The notes under the pieces are model-generated. The model was not told the origin of the DNA and did no database searches. It saw only the letters and a list, made by a program, of their open reading frames with translations. A stretch of 22,614 bases of DNA from Nemertoderma westbladi (lineage: Eukaryota; Xenacoelomorpha; Nemertodermatida; Nemertodermatidae): positions 1-22,614 of the forward strand of contig JAUCBJ010005565.1 in the NCBI GenBank assembly GCA_032718475.1, written 5' to 3'. A program made the translations under genes and the position numbers. This document shows, one piece after another, positions 1 through 10,443 of the stretch (position 1 is the stretch's first letter; each line of letters starts with the position of its first letter).

Positions 1-3000
1 TTTGGGTCTGTGTGCAAAGTATCTGCCAACATTTGGGTCCGTGTGCAAAGGATCTGCAACCATTTGGGTCCGTGTGCAAAGTATCTGACATCCTTTGGGT
101 CCGTGTGCAAAGTATCTGACATCCTTTGGGTCCGTGTGCAAAGTATATGACATCCTTTGGGTCCGTGTGCAAAGTATCTGCAACCATTTGGGTCCGTGTG
201 CAAAGTATCTGACATCCTTCGGGTCCGTGTGCAAAGTATATTACACCCTTTGGGTCCGTGTGCAAAGTATCTGCTAACATTTGGGTCCGTGTGCAAATTA
301 TCTTACATCCTTTGGGTCCGTGTGCAAAGTATCTGACATCCTTTGGGTCCGTGTGCAAAGTATATGACATCCTTTGGGTCCGTGTGCAAAGTATCTGCAA
401 CCATTTGGGTCCGTGTGCAAAGTATCTGACATCCTTTGGGTCCGTGTGCAAAGTATCTGACATCCTTTGGTTCCGAGTGCAAAGTATATTACACCCTTTG
501 GGTCCGTGTGCAAAGTATCTGCTAACATTTGGGTCCGTGTGCAAAGTATCTGCTAACATTTGGGTCCGTGTGCAAAGTATCTGACATCCTTTGGGTCCGT
601 GTGCAAAGTATCTGCAACCATTTGGGTCCGTGTGCAAAGTATCTGACATCCTTCGGGTCCGTGTGCAAAGTATCTGACATCCTTTCGTTCCGAGTGCAAA
701 GTATATGACACCCTTTGGGTCCGTGTGCAAAGTATCTGCCAATATTTGGGTCCGTGTGCAAATTATCTTACATCTTTTGGGTCCGTGTGGAAAGTATCTG
801 ACATCCTTTGGGTCCGTGTGCAAAGTATCTGACATCCTTTGGGTCCGTGTGCAAAGTATCTGCAACCATTTGGGTCCGTGTGCAAAGTATCTGACATCCT
901 TTGGGTCCGTGTGCAAAGTATCTGCAACCATTTGGGTCCGTGTGCAAAGTATCTGACATCCTTTGGGTCCGTGTGCAAAGTATCTGCAACCATTTGGGTC
1001 CGTGTGCAAAGTATCTGACATCCTTCGGGTCCGTGTGCAAAGTATCTGACATCCTTTCGTTCCGAGTGCAAAGTATATGACACCCTTTGGGTCCGTGTGC
1101 AAAGTATCTGCCAATATTTGGGTCCGTGTGCAAATTATCTTAGATCTTTTGGGTCCGTGTGGAAAGTATCTGACATCCTTTGGGTCCGTGTGCAAAGTAT
1201 CTGACATCCTTTGGGTTCGTGTACAAAGTATCTGCCAACATTTGGGTCCGTGTGCAAAGTATCTGCAACCATTTGGGTCCGTGTGCAAAGTATCTGACAT
1301 CCTTTGGGTCCGTGTGCAAAGTATCTGACATCCTTTGGGTCCGTGTGCAAAGTATCTGCAACCATTTGGGTCCGTGTGCAAAGTATCTGACATCCTTTGG
1401 GTCCGTGTGCAAAGTATCTGACATCCTTTGGGTCCGTGTGCAAAGTATCTGCAACCATTTGGGTCCGTGTGCAAAGTATCTGACATCCTTTGGGTCCGTG
1501 TTTAAAGCATCTGACATCCTTTGGACCCGTGTGCAAAGTATCTGACATTATTTGGCTCCGTGTGCAAAGTATATGACATCCTTTGGGTCCGTGTGCAAAG
1601 TATCTGCTAACATTTGGGTCCGTGTGCAAAGTATCTGACATCCTTTGGTTCCGAGTGCAAAGTATATGACATCCTTTGGGTCCGTGTGCAAAGTATCTGC
1701 TAACATTTGGGTCCGTGTGCAAAGTATCTGCAACCATTTGGGTCCGTGTGCAAAGTATCTGACATCCCTTGGGTCAGTGTGCAAAGTATCTGCAACCATT
1801 TGGGTCCGTGTGCAAAGTATCTGACATCCTTTGGGTCTGTGTGCAAAGTATCTGCAACCATTTGGGTCCGTGTGCAAAGTATCTGACATCCTTTGGGTCC
1901 GTGTGCAAAGTATCTGACATCCTTTGGGTCCGTGTGCAAAGTATCTGCAACCATTTGGGTCCGTGTGCAAAGTATCTGTATCCTTTGGGTCCGTGTGCAA
2001 AGTATCTGACATCCTTTGGGTCCGTGTGCAAAGTATCTGCAACCATTTGGGTCCGTGTGCAAAGTATCTGACATCCTTTGGGTCCGTGTTTAAAGCATCT
2101 GACATCCTTTGGACCCGTGTGCAAAGTATCTGACATTATTTGGCTCCGTGTGCAAAGTATATGACATCCTTTGGGTCCGTGTGCAAAGTATCTGCTAACA
2201 TTTGGGTCCGTGTGCAAAGTATCTGACATCCTTTGGTTCCGAGTGCAAAGTATATGACATCCTTTGGGTCCGTGTGCAAAGTATCTGCAACCATTTGGGT
2301 CCGTGTGCAAAGTATCTGACATCCCTTGGGTCAGTGTGCAAAGTATCTGCAACCATTTGGGTCCGTGTGCAAAGTATCTGACATCCTTTGGGTCTGTGTG
2401 CAAAGTATCTGACATCCTTTCGTTCCGAGTGCAAAGTATATGACACCCTTTGGGTCCGTGTGCAAAGTATCTGACATCCTTTGGGTCCGTGTGCAAAGTA
2501 TCTGACATCCTTTGGGTCCGTGTGCAAAGTATATGACATCCTTTGGGTCCGTGTGCAAAGTATCTGCAACCATTTGGGTCCGTGTGCAAAGTATCTGACA
2601 TCCTTCGGGTCCGTGTGCAAAGTATATTACACCCTTTGGGTCCGTGTGCAAAGTATCTGCTAACATTTGGGTCCGTGTGCAAATTATCTTACATCCTTTG
2701 GGTCCGTGTGCAAAGTATCTGACATCCTTTGGGTCCGTGTGCAAAGTATATGACATCCTTTGGGTCCGTGTGCAAAGTATCTGCAACCATTTGGGTCCGT
2801 GTGCAAAGTATCTGACATCCTTTGGGTCCGTGTGCAAAGTATCTGACATCCTTTGGTTCCGAGTGCAAAGTATATTACACCCTTTGGGTCCGTGTGCAAA
2901 GTATCTGCTAACATTTGGGTCCGTGTGCAAAGTATCTGCTAACATTTGGGTCCGTGTGCAAAGTATCTGACATCCTTTGGGTCCGTGTGCAAAGTATCTG

Positions 3001-6000
3001 CAAACATTTGGGTCCGTGTGCAAAGTATCTGACATCCTTCGGGTCCGTGTGCAAAGTATCTGACATCCTTTCGTTCCGAGTGCAAAGTATATGACACCCT
3101 TTGGGTCCGTGTGCAAAGTATCTGCCAATATTTGGGTCCGTGTGCAAATTATCTTACATCTTTTGGGTCCGTGTGGAAAGTATCTGACATCCTTTGGGTC
3201 CGTGTGCAAAGTATCTGACATCCTTTGGGTCCGTGTGCAAAGTATCTGCAACCATTTGGGTCCGTGTGCAAAGTATCTGACATCCTTTGGGTCCGTGTGC
3301 AAAGTATCTGCAACCATTTGGGTCCGTGTGCAAAGTATCTGACATCCTTTGGGTCCGTGTGCAAAGTATCTGCAACCATTTGGGTCCGTGTGCAAAGTAT
3401 CTGACATCCTTCGGGTCCGTGTGCAAAGTATCTGACATCCTTTCGTTCCGAGTGCAAAGTATATGACACCCTTTGGGTCCGTGTGCAAAGTATCTGCCAA
3501 TATTTGGGTCCGTGTGCAAATTATCTTACATCTTTTGGGTCCGTGTGGAAAGTATCTGACATCCTTTGGGTCCGTGTGCAAAGTATCTGACATCCTTTGG
3601 GTTCGTGTACAAAGTATCTGCCAACATTTGGGTCCGTGTGCAAAGTATCTGCAACCATTTGGGTCCGTGTGCAAAGTATCTGACATCCTTTGGGTCCGTG
3701 TGCAAAGTATCTGACATCCTTTGGGTCCGTGTGCAAAGTATCTGCAACCATTTGGGTCCGTGTGCAAAGTATCTGACATCCTTTGGGTCCGTGTGCAAAG
3801 TATCTGACATCCTTTGGGTCCGTGTGCAAAGTATCTGCAACCATTTGGGTCCGTGTGCAAAGTATCTGACATCCTTTGGGTCCGTGTTTAAAGCATCTGA
3901 CATCCTTTGGACCCGTGTGCAAAGTATCTGACATTATTTGGCTCCGTGTGCAAAGTATATGACATCCTTTGGGTCCGTGTGCAAAGTATCTGCTAACATT
4001 TGGGTCCGTGTGCAAAGTATCTGACATCCTTTGGTTCCGAGTGCAAAGTATATGACATCCTTTGGGTCCGTGTGCAAAGTATCTGCAACCATTTGGGTCC
4101 GTGTGCAAAGTATCTGACATCCCTTGGGTCAGTGTGCAAAGTATCTGCAACCATTTGGGTCCGTGTGCAAAGTATCTGACATCCTTTGGGTCTGTGTGCA
4201 AAGTATCTGCAACCATTTGGGTCCGTGTGCAAAGTATCTGACATCCTTTGGGTCCGTGTGCAAAGTATCTGACATCCTTTGGGTCCGTGTGCAAAGTATC
4301 TGCAACCATTTGGGTCCGTGTGCAAAGTATCTGACATCCTTTGGGTCCGTGTGCAAAGTATCTGACATCCTTTGGGTCCGTGTGCAAAGTATCTGCAACC
4401 ATTTGGGTCCGTGTGCAAAGTATCTGACATCCTTTGGGTCCGTGTTTAAAGCATCTGACATCCTTTGGACCCGTGTGCAAAGTATCTGACATTATTTGGC
4501 TCCGTGTGCAAAGTATATGACATCCTTTGGGTCCGTGTGCAAAGTATCTGCTAACATTTGGGTCCGTGTGCAAAGTATCTGACATCCTTTGGTTCCGAGT
4601 ACAAAGTATATGACATCCTTTGGGTCCGTGTGCAAAGTATCTGCAACCATTTGGGTCCGTGTGCAAAGTATCTGACATCCCTTGGGTCAGTGTGCAAAGT
4701 ATCTGCAACCATTTGTGTCCGTGTGCAAAGTATCTGACATCCTTTGGGTCTGTGTGCAAAGTATCTGACATCCTTTCGTTCCGAGTGCAAAGTATATGAC
4801 ACCCTTTGGGTCCGTGTGCAAAGTATCTGCCAATATTTGGGTCCGTGTGCAAATTATCTTACATCTTTTGGGTCCGTGTGGAAAGTATCTGACATCCTTT
4901 GGGTCCGTGTGCAAAGTATCTGACATCCTTTGGGTTCGTGTACAAAGTATCTGCCAACATTTGGGTCCGTGTGCAAAGTATCTGCAACCATTTGGGTCCG
5001 TGTGCAAAGTATCTGACATCCTTTGGGTCCGTGTGCAAAGTATCTGACATCCTTTGGGTCCGTGTGCAAAGTATCTGCAACCATTTGGGTCCGGTGTGCA
5101 AAGTATCTGGCATCCTTTGGGTCCGTGTGCAAAGTATCTGACATCCTTTGGGTCCGTGTGCAAAGTATCTGACATCATTTGGGTCCGTGTGCAAAGTATC
5201 TGACATCCTTTGGGTTCGTGTACAAAGTATCTGCCAACATTTGGGTCCGTGTGCAAAGTATCTGCAACCATTTGGGTCCGTGTGCAAAGTATCTGACATC
5301 CTTTGGGTCCGTGTGCAAAGTATCTGACATCCTTTGGTTCCGAGTGCAAAGTATCTGACATCTTTTGGGTCCGTGTGCAAATTATCTGACATCCTTTGGG
5401 TTCGTGTGCAAAGTATCTGACATCCTTTGGGTCCGTGTGCAAAGTATCTGCAACCATTTGGGTCCGTGTGCAAATTATCTGACATCTTTTGGGTCTGTGT
5501 GGAAAGTATATGACATCCTTTGGGTCCGTGTGCAAAGTATCTGACATCCTTTGGTTCCGAGTGCAAAGTATATGACACCCTTTGGGTCCGTGTGCAAAGT
5601 ATCTGACATCCTTTGGGTCCGTGTGCAAAGTATCTGCAACCATTTGGGTCCGTGTGCAAAGTATATGACATCCTTTGGGTCCGTGTGCAAAGTATCTGAC
5701 ATCCTTTGGTTCCGTGTGCAAAGTATCTGCCAATATTTTGGTCCGTGTGCAAAGTATCTGCTAACATTTGGGTCCGTGTGGAAAGTATCTGACATCCTTT
5801 GGGTCCGTGTGCAAAGTATCTGACATCCTTTGGGTCCGTGTGCAAAGTATCTGCAACCATTTGGGTCCGTGTGCAAAGTATCTGACATCCTTCGGGTCCG
5901 TGTGCAAAGTATATTACACCCTTTGGGTCCGTATGCAAAGTATATGACATCCCTTGGGTCCGTGTGCAAAGTATCTGCAACCATTTGGGTCCGTGTGCAA

Positions 6001-6434
6001 AGTATCTGACATCCTTCGGGTCCGTGTGCAAAGTATATTACACCCTTTGGGTCCGTATGCAAAGTATATGACATCCCTTGGGTCCGTGTGCAAAGTATCT
6101 GCCAATATTTGGGTCCGTGTGCAAAGTATCTGACATCCTTTGGTTCCGAGTGCAAAGTATATTACACCCTTTGGGTCCGTATGCAAAGTATATGACATCC
6201 CTTGGGTCCGTGTGCAAAGTATCTGCCAACATTTGGGTCCGTGTGCAAAGTATCTGACATCCTTTGGGTCCGTGTGCAAAGTATCTGACATCCTTTGGGT
6301 TCGTGTACAAAGTATCTGCCAACATTTGGGTCCGTGTGCAAAGTATCTGACATCCTTTGGGTCCGTGTGCAAAGTATTTGACATCTTTTGGGTCCGTGTG
6401 CAAAGTATATGACATCCTTTGGGTCCGTGTGCAA
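1..6434. repeat. 31-bp satellite array, about 207 copies, with nested higher-order repeats
   Basis: A head-to-tail array of a 31-bp monomer whose core is GGGTCCGTGTGCAAAG. The core is followed by a variable half, mostly CTGACATCC or CTGCAACC, with rarer CTGCTAAC, CTGCCAAC and TATGACATCC forms. The array is already running at base 1, so its left end lies outside the window; the last recognisable monomer ends near 6434. Distinctive variants mark higher-order copies: a TTTAAAGCATC unit at about 1500, 2089, 3887 and 4445, CGTTCCGAG units, and GGAAAGTAT units. Bases from about 62 to 2447 recur from about 2448 to 4800 at an offset of 2386 bp. The minus strand of the commonest monomer has no stop codon in any frame, so long spurious open frames (up to 513 codons, 2331-3872) appear. 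I see no evidence that it is coding. Confidence 0.97.
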
Positions 6435-6761
6435 GCATATTATTACCATCCTTAACATTAGTAGGTGAATAGGGCAGGGTAGATGGTATACAAAGTATCC
6501 AATAAGAAATCACCATGGAAAAGTTAGTCAGAATCAATCAGCTGATCCAAATTTATCCAAAAAAATAGGTGTTGGCTCTTTGTGGCTCCAGTGCTTTCCT
6601 TATGTTTGCATAATTTGTCGCAGAATTAACTTTGATAGCATTAATTTATCACTGTGCAACATCTCCTGAGTCGGAGTGGGTTGGTGCCTCATTGCTTCAT
6701 AGTGTAATGGTCATTTTTTGGGTCCGTGTGGGTCTTTATGCATTTTAGCAAACTGCCCTCT
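6435..6761. other. Unique AT-rich spacer between the satellite and the TIR element
   Basis: No open frame, RNA gene or clear mobile element is visible. The only notable item is a single 14-bp piece identical to the satellite core (TTTGGGTCCGTGTG) at 6717-6730, almost 300 bp outside the array. The spacer ends where the TIR element begins with GGGGCGG at 6762. Confidence 0.6.
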
Positions 6762-8093
6762 GGGGCGGTATTCATAAATGTGACTAATTAGGAACTTAGT
6801 CCTAGTCACATCAAGTTAGTAAGTGCTTGTACTAATTTGGTATTCAGAGAAGTTGGTGCGACTTATTACTAACGTATTTAGTACTAGTTGTTGCTAAACT
6901 CGTATTCATAGAATTTAGTCTTACTTAAGTTAGTATTAGCTGTAACTTAAATTTCTAGTCACATGAAGATGTGACTAAGTTGGTAAGACCGCTTACTTAT
7001 TGCATATTGGCCTTCATACATACAGTATGGTTGTTATGTTACTGACGACTCTGTCCACATTATACTCTCTTGTTTTTCTAGCTTTCTGTGTTCATTGCAA
7101 ATGTGTTGTTGCAGAGAAACTATCAAATGTAATGACATAAAGCTTCTTATTTTTTAAACAAATATCCGACTTAAATTTTATAAAAATTTCAGCTCACATT
7201 CTTGAATGGTGAGATTGCTGCCGAATGGTCCGCGTCCGTTGAAAAATGTGTTTCGCTAAAGAATTCTACCATTCGCTAATTTTCGCAAGGTGAAAAAGCG
7301 GTAGCGTTCCCACTTCATTATTTTCATCTCTATTACCGAATGTAAATAATGGTATTCGATTATGGTAGTTTTTAGTGGAAACTGAATATTTTTTTAGTGA
7401 TTTCCTGTTAAAATTATAGTGAAAAATTATTATTTTTCGTCAGTTAGTAAGGCGATAAATCAATTCGCTACCAATGGTAGCCAATTGATTTATCGCCTTA
7501 CTAACTGACTAAAAATAATAACTTTTCACTATAATTTTAACAGGAAATCACAAAAAAAAATATTCAGTTTCCACTAAAATCTATTAATTATAAATTATTG
7601 CTAAAATGTGGGAAAGTGATGATACAGTGCCACTAATAATGAAGGGATTTTATTACAACAGCCGATTTTATTTTTGATTAAAATATATTTTAGTGATAAT
7701 TAAATTGAGTGGAGGAAATATATATTTGATAACGAAAAAAATTTACTGGAAAACAGGAATTGTTTTAGTGACCAATAAAATTAATGGGTTTTAATGTAGA
7801 CTACCAGTACAAGTAAAACAGTAAACATAGAGACATGCAAGGCATAACTACAGTCCTTAAGTTTAAACTGAAAGCTTTTTGATAAACATGAGTTAAAGTA
7901 CCGGCACTGCTACTAATAGGCTAGAACTAAGTTTAGTAACAGTTTATGAATACTGATATTTTTTAAGGGCTAGTTGAAACTAAGTTAAGTCAATGCTCTT
8001 ACACAGATAGCTCTTACTAAACATAGTTGCAGCTCTGACTAAAAGCTGTCACTAAGTAGCTGTAACTAATACTAACTCTATGAATACCGCCCC
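6762..8093. mobile_element. Non-autonomous DNA transposon, 1.33 kb, with 15-bp terminal inverted repeats
   Basis: The left end reads GGGGCGGTATTCATA and the right end is its exact reverse complement, TATGAATACCGCCCC. The inner motif GTATTCA(TA) recurs inward-facing at about 6839 and 6901, and its complement at 7944-7953, so the ends are reiterated. Both subterminal zones are dense in short TAGT/ACTA and CTAGTCACAT words. There is no transposase frame, so this is MITE-like and non-autonomous. The flanks (CCCTCT on the left, TGGCCTC on the right) give no unambiguous target duplication, so I do not assign a superfamily. A 210-bp palindrome (7370-7579) forms the core and may be a separate nested insertion. 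Confidence 0.7.
7370..7579. repeat. 210-bp near-perfect palindrome with essentially no spacer
   Basis: The two arms are about 104 bp each and meet around the single unpaired base at 7474 in CTACCAATGGTAG. Outer pairing runs TTTTAGTGG (7370-7378) to CCACTAAAA (7571-7579), and inner pairing runs GGCGAT (7451-7456) to ATCGCC (7492-7497). I count three substitutions (for example C7466/C7482) and a small length difference in the T/A run near 7388-7394 versus 7551-7560. A transcript or single strand would fold into one long hairpin. It sits inside the TIR element and could be a MITE of its own; no open frame is present. Confidence 0.9.
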
Positions 8094-8095
8094 TG

Positions 8096-8818
8096 GCCTC
8101 CGGCTCCGGCCATTTTGGCACCTCCGGCTCCTGCTCCGGCTCCGGTAAAAATATTGCCGGAGTTAATTTTTTAATAAAGTATTATATTTCGTGCATATTC
8201 TAATCTGAACAATTATTTACACTATACAGCTATAAGTAGGTACTGCAGTACAGCTTCAATATCAAGCATAGCATAATACTGCAGTATTTACTTAGTCAAT
8301 GACTGACTCACTGTACTGCAGTATTGGTACTGGCCAGACTAGCAGACTGTTACAGATAGGCCCACTGTAAAAAATTGTTGTAAATGCTATGACTGTATGA
8401 TTGTACACTGTACCACTGCAGCCATTTACAGACTGTCATGCCAGCATAATGTACTGCTGTACTGGTACAGGTCTGCAGGTGCAGCGGTAGGCTACCTACA
8501 GTACACACCTCTACCGCTCTACCTCAGTTAGACAGTTAGAGTTAGGTACTGTAGGTAATTTTTAGCCGTCAGCGTCAGGCCGTCTGTCCGTGATAAATTA
8601 ATTACTTAAATTTTAAATTGAAAATTCGTAAATCTATAAATTATGAAATTAATTAGACCTACAGTACAGCAGTATGATTGATTATGAGCGATTGGCGAAC
8701 GATAACCATATTTTTTTTTTAAATAAATAATTAAATTTTTGAAAAACTCCGGCTCCTGCTCCGGCTCCGGCCAAATTGTCCAACTCCGGCTCCGGCCAAA
8801 TCCCAACTCCGATGGAGC
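8096..8818. repeat. Repeat region bounded by CTCCGG-rich direct repeats
   Basis: Two GC-rich clusters of CTCCGGCTCC words, at 8097-8162 and 8747-8818, flank about 580 bp of AT-rich DNA. An identical 24-bp stretch occurs in the same orientation in both, at 8122-8145 and 8747-8770. The interior holds several TACTGCAGTA words (8230-8320) and no credible gene. A 66-codon minus-strand frame (8606-8806) merely reads through the repeat as Pro/Glu and is not called. The composition contrast and paired clusters suggest an unclassified interspersed element; I recognise no coding or terminal signature. Confidence 0.5.
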
Positions 8819-9164
8819 CCTACTCAGCTACTAGAGCAGTAGAGAGCATGGCATTGGTGATTGGTTAATTCAGTAATTCAACACATTATATACTCGTTGA
8901 GACTATCTGACTATTATCATGTAATCTTTAGTCAATGTCTTCCATTTCGAAGTGCAAAGTGTGTGCAAGCAGACAAGGGAATTGCCATAAAGGGTGAAGG
9001 AATATTGTAAGGGGAAGGTGATGTTTTTGATGGAAATAGACAACCTCTGATTAAAAGTAAATGACTGCAGTGTAAGTCAGTAAGTAGTGTAGGCCTACCA
9101 ATATTCAATACCTATATTTTGAATCATAGCCTGATAGCACTTAATAGCTTAATATTATTCATTA
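8819..9164. other. AT-rich intergenic spacer, nothing recognised
   Basis: No open frame of useful length, RNA gene or repeat is visible. The stretch ends at the CTAG that may mark the terminus of the Helitron-like remnant. Confidence 0.5.
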
Positions 9165-9747
9165 CTAGAGACGGCGTCAAGACGCCGTTAAGCAAGTCAG
9201 AAGTCATCAATCAAATGTAAATTCCATCAACAAGCTGTCATTGGTGTTATTTTACCATCAGACCATTGCGCCTATGAGTTATAGTTCATATCTGTACCGT
9301 TCACCGTTGGTATTTTCGTATTGCAAAAATAAGACTATAAGTATGAAATACCCTATGTTATTGAGATATTGTTGATTGTTTTGATTAGAAAAGCCCACCA
9401 CTGTAACCTGCTCCTTTCCGTTAATTAAGTAATGGAGATTAGTTTATTGTTTTGGTTAGAAAACACCACCACTGTAACACCACCGGTACGCATACTGGCA
9501 TATGAACGATAACCCGCCTATGGCAGTATGGCGTTTTTTTCGTTTAGGCCTATGTCTATTTTTCGAGCCCACGGCTCATGGACGAAATAGCGGAACATAC
9601 CAGGGACCTTAGAATCGCGGTAGGCCTATCTAGCCGCTGTGAAAATTTCATCAAAATCGTTAGAGTAGTTTTGGCTGGAGATCAGTCAGCCAGCCAGTCA
9701 GTCAACAATTCCTACAGTAATCAAGTCCTACGACTTGCTAATTATTA
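9165..9747 (-). mobile_element. Helitron/Helentron-like non-autonomous remnant (pearl/HINE type)
   Basis: Read on the minus strand, the right part of the element gives the 5' end and the left part the 3' end. The 3' end has an 8-bp GC hairpin (ACGGCGTC at 9171-9178, GACGCCGT at 9181-9188) followed on the minus strand by CT and then CTAG (9165-9168), as in Helitron termini. Just inside lies TAAGCAAGTC (9189-9198), and its near complement GACTTGCTA (9732-9740) lies at the other end, matching the subterminal inverted repeats of Helentron-derived elements. A short CAGT/CAGC microsatellite (about 9683-9705) and the stretch around 9639-9680 (AAAATTTCATCAAAATCG) resemble internal parts of such elements. 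No helicase frame is present. The assignment rests on these short signals. Confidence 0.4.
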
Positions 9748-9815
9748 AAACAGTATTACAGGAAATGTATAGTCTAAAATAAATAAAATTAATTAAAAAC
9801 CAAGATATTGCATAG

Positions 9816-9900
9816 TTTCCTTATAGGGAAAGCTGTAATTTCCCTATAGGGAAACACAAATTTCCCTATAGGGAAATAAATAAGTTTCCCTATTGGGCTA
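9816..9900. repeat. Four copies of a 16-bp palindrome at about 23-bp spacing
   Basis: The self-complementary word TTTCCCTATAGGGAAA is exact at 9839-9854 and 9861-9876, has one change at 9816-9831 (TTTCCTTATAGGGAAA), and a half-decayed copy starts at 9885 (TTTCCCTATTGGG). Start-to-start spacings are 23, 22 and 24 bp. It could be a remnant minisatellite or a cluster of a palindromic protein-binding site; nothing else here distinguishes the two. Confidence 0.8.
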
Positions 9901-10080
9901 CCGGTAATTTCCCAGACTGACTTAAATTGTCTGTGTTGGGCCTTTGTGTTGTAGGCTACTCACCAAACTGTTTCTTCCTGTAAATAAACGAAACATTTCA
10001 TCGGTTAATCCCTGAAATCAAAACAACTAAAATAAATGTATGTTACATTAGCTGATTAGGGCTTAGTAATTTGTAGATCA

Positions 10081-10153
10081 AATGTAACATAGTTATAGGA
10101 TCCAATGCAACATAATTGAGGTTACGTTCGATTCGTAAAAACTATGTTACATT
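10081..10153. repeat. Inverted repeat, 14-bp arms
   Basis: AATGTAACATAGTT (10081-10094) is the exact reverse complement of AACTATGTTACATT (10140-10153). The 45-bp interval contains a third related word, AATGCAACATAATT. It may be a decayed small element. Confidence 0.6.
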
Positions 10154-10435
10154 GTTACATTCGATCCTGATTACGTTCGGTTTGTCACCCTACTGATATA
10201 GGACTAGAACATTCACCAATATTAAAAAAAAAACACGGAAATACACGAAAAAATCAATGTTCAAAAATAGTCACACAAGCTATACTGCCTATACTACCGG
10301 TTGCCGGTAGTGCCTTATTGACTATTGTGTATTGCCATCAACCATTTAGGACCGAAGACAGGAAGGCCATTAATGGCTGACTGCGAATGGCAATAATTTG
10401 GGGTGTATTTTATGTTACCGGTATGCGGTATACAA

Positions 10436-10443
10436 TATATAAG
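10436..10443 (+). promoter_or_regulatory. Possible TATA box of CDC27
   Basis: TATATAAG lies 111 bp upstream of the CDC27 ATG, a plausible distance for a short 5' UTR. In such AT-rich DNA this word is expected by chance, and CDC27 promoters in other animals are not known to me as TATA-driven, so the call is weak. Confidence 0.2.

Noticed and set aside
2331-3872. 513-codon minus-strand open frame and many similar frames in the 31-bp array
   Set aside because: They exist only because the monomer lacks stops on that strand. The same DNA is open in other frames, and there is no unique sequence, start context or domain.
1-6434. CRISPR array
   Set aside because: A 31-bp repeat might suggest one, but there are no unique spacers, monomers abut directly, and the context is eukaryotic.
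8606-8806. 66-codon minus-strand frame with Pro-Glu repeats
   Set aside because: The N-terminal part is a translation of the CTCCGG repeat and the rest is AT-rich sequence without homology that I recognise.
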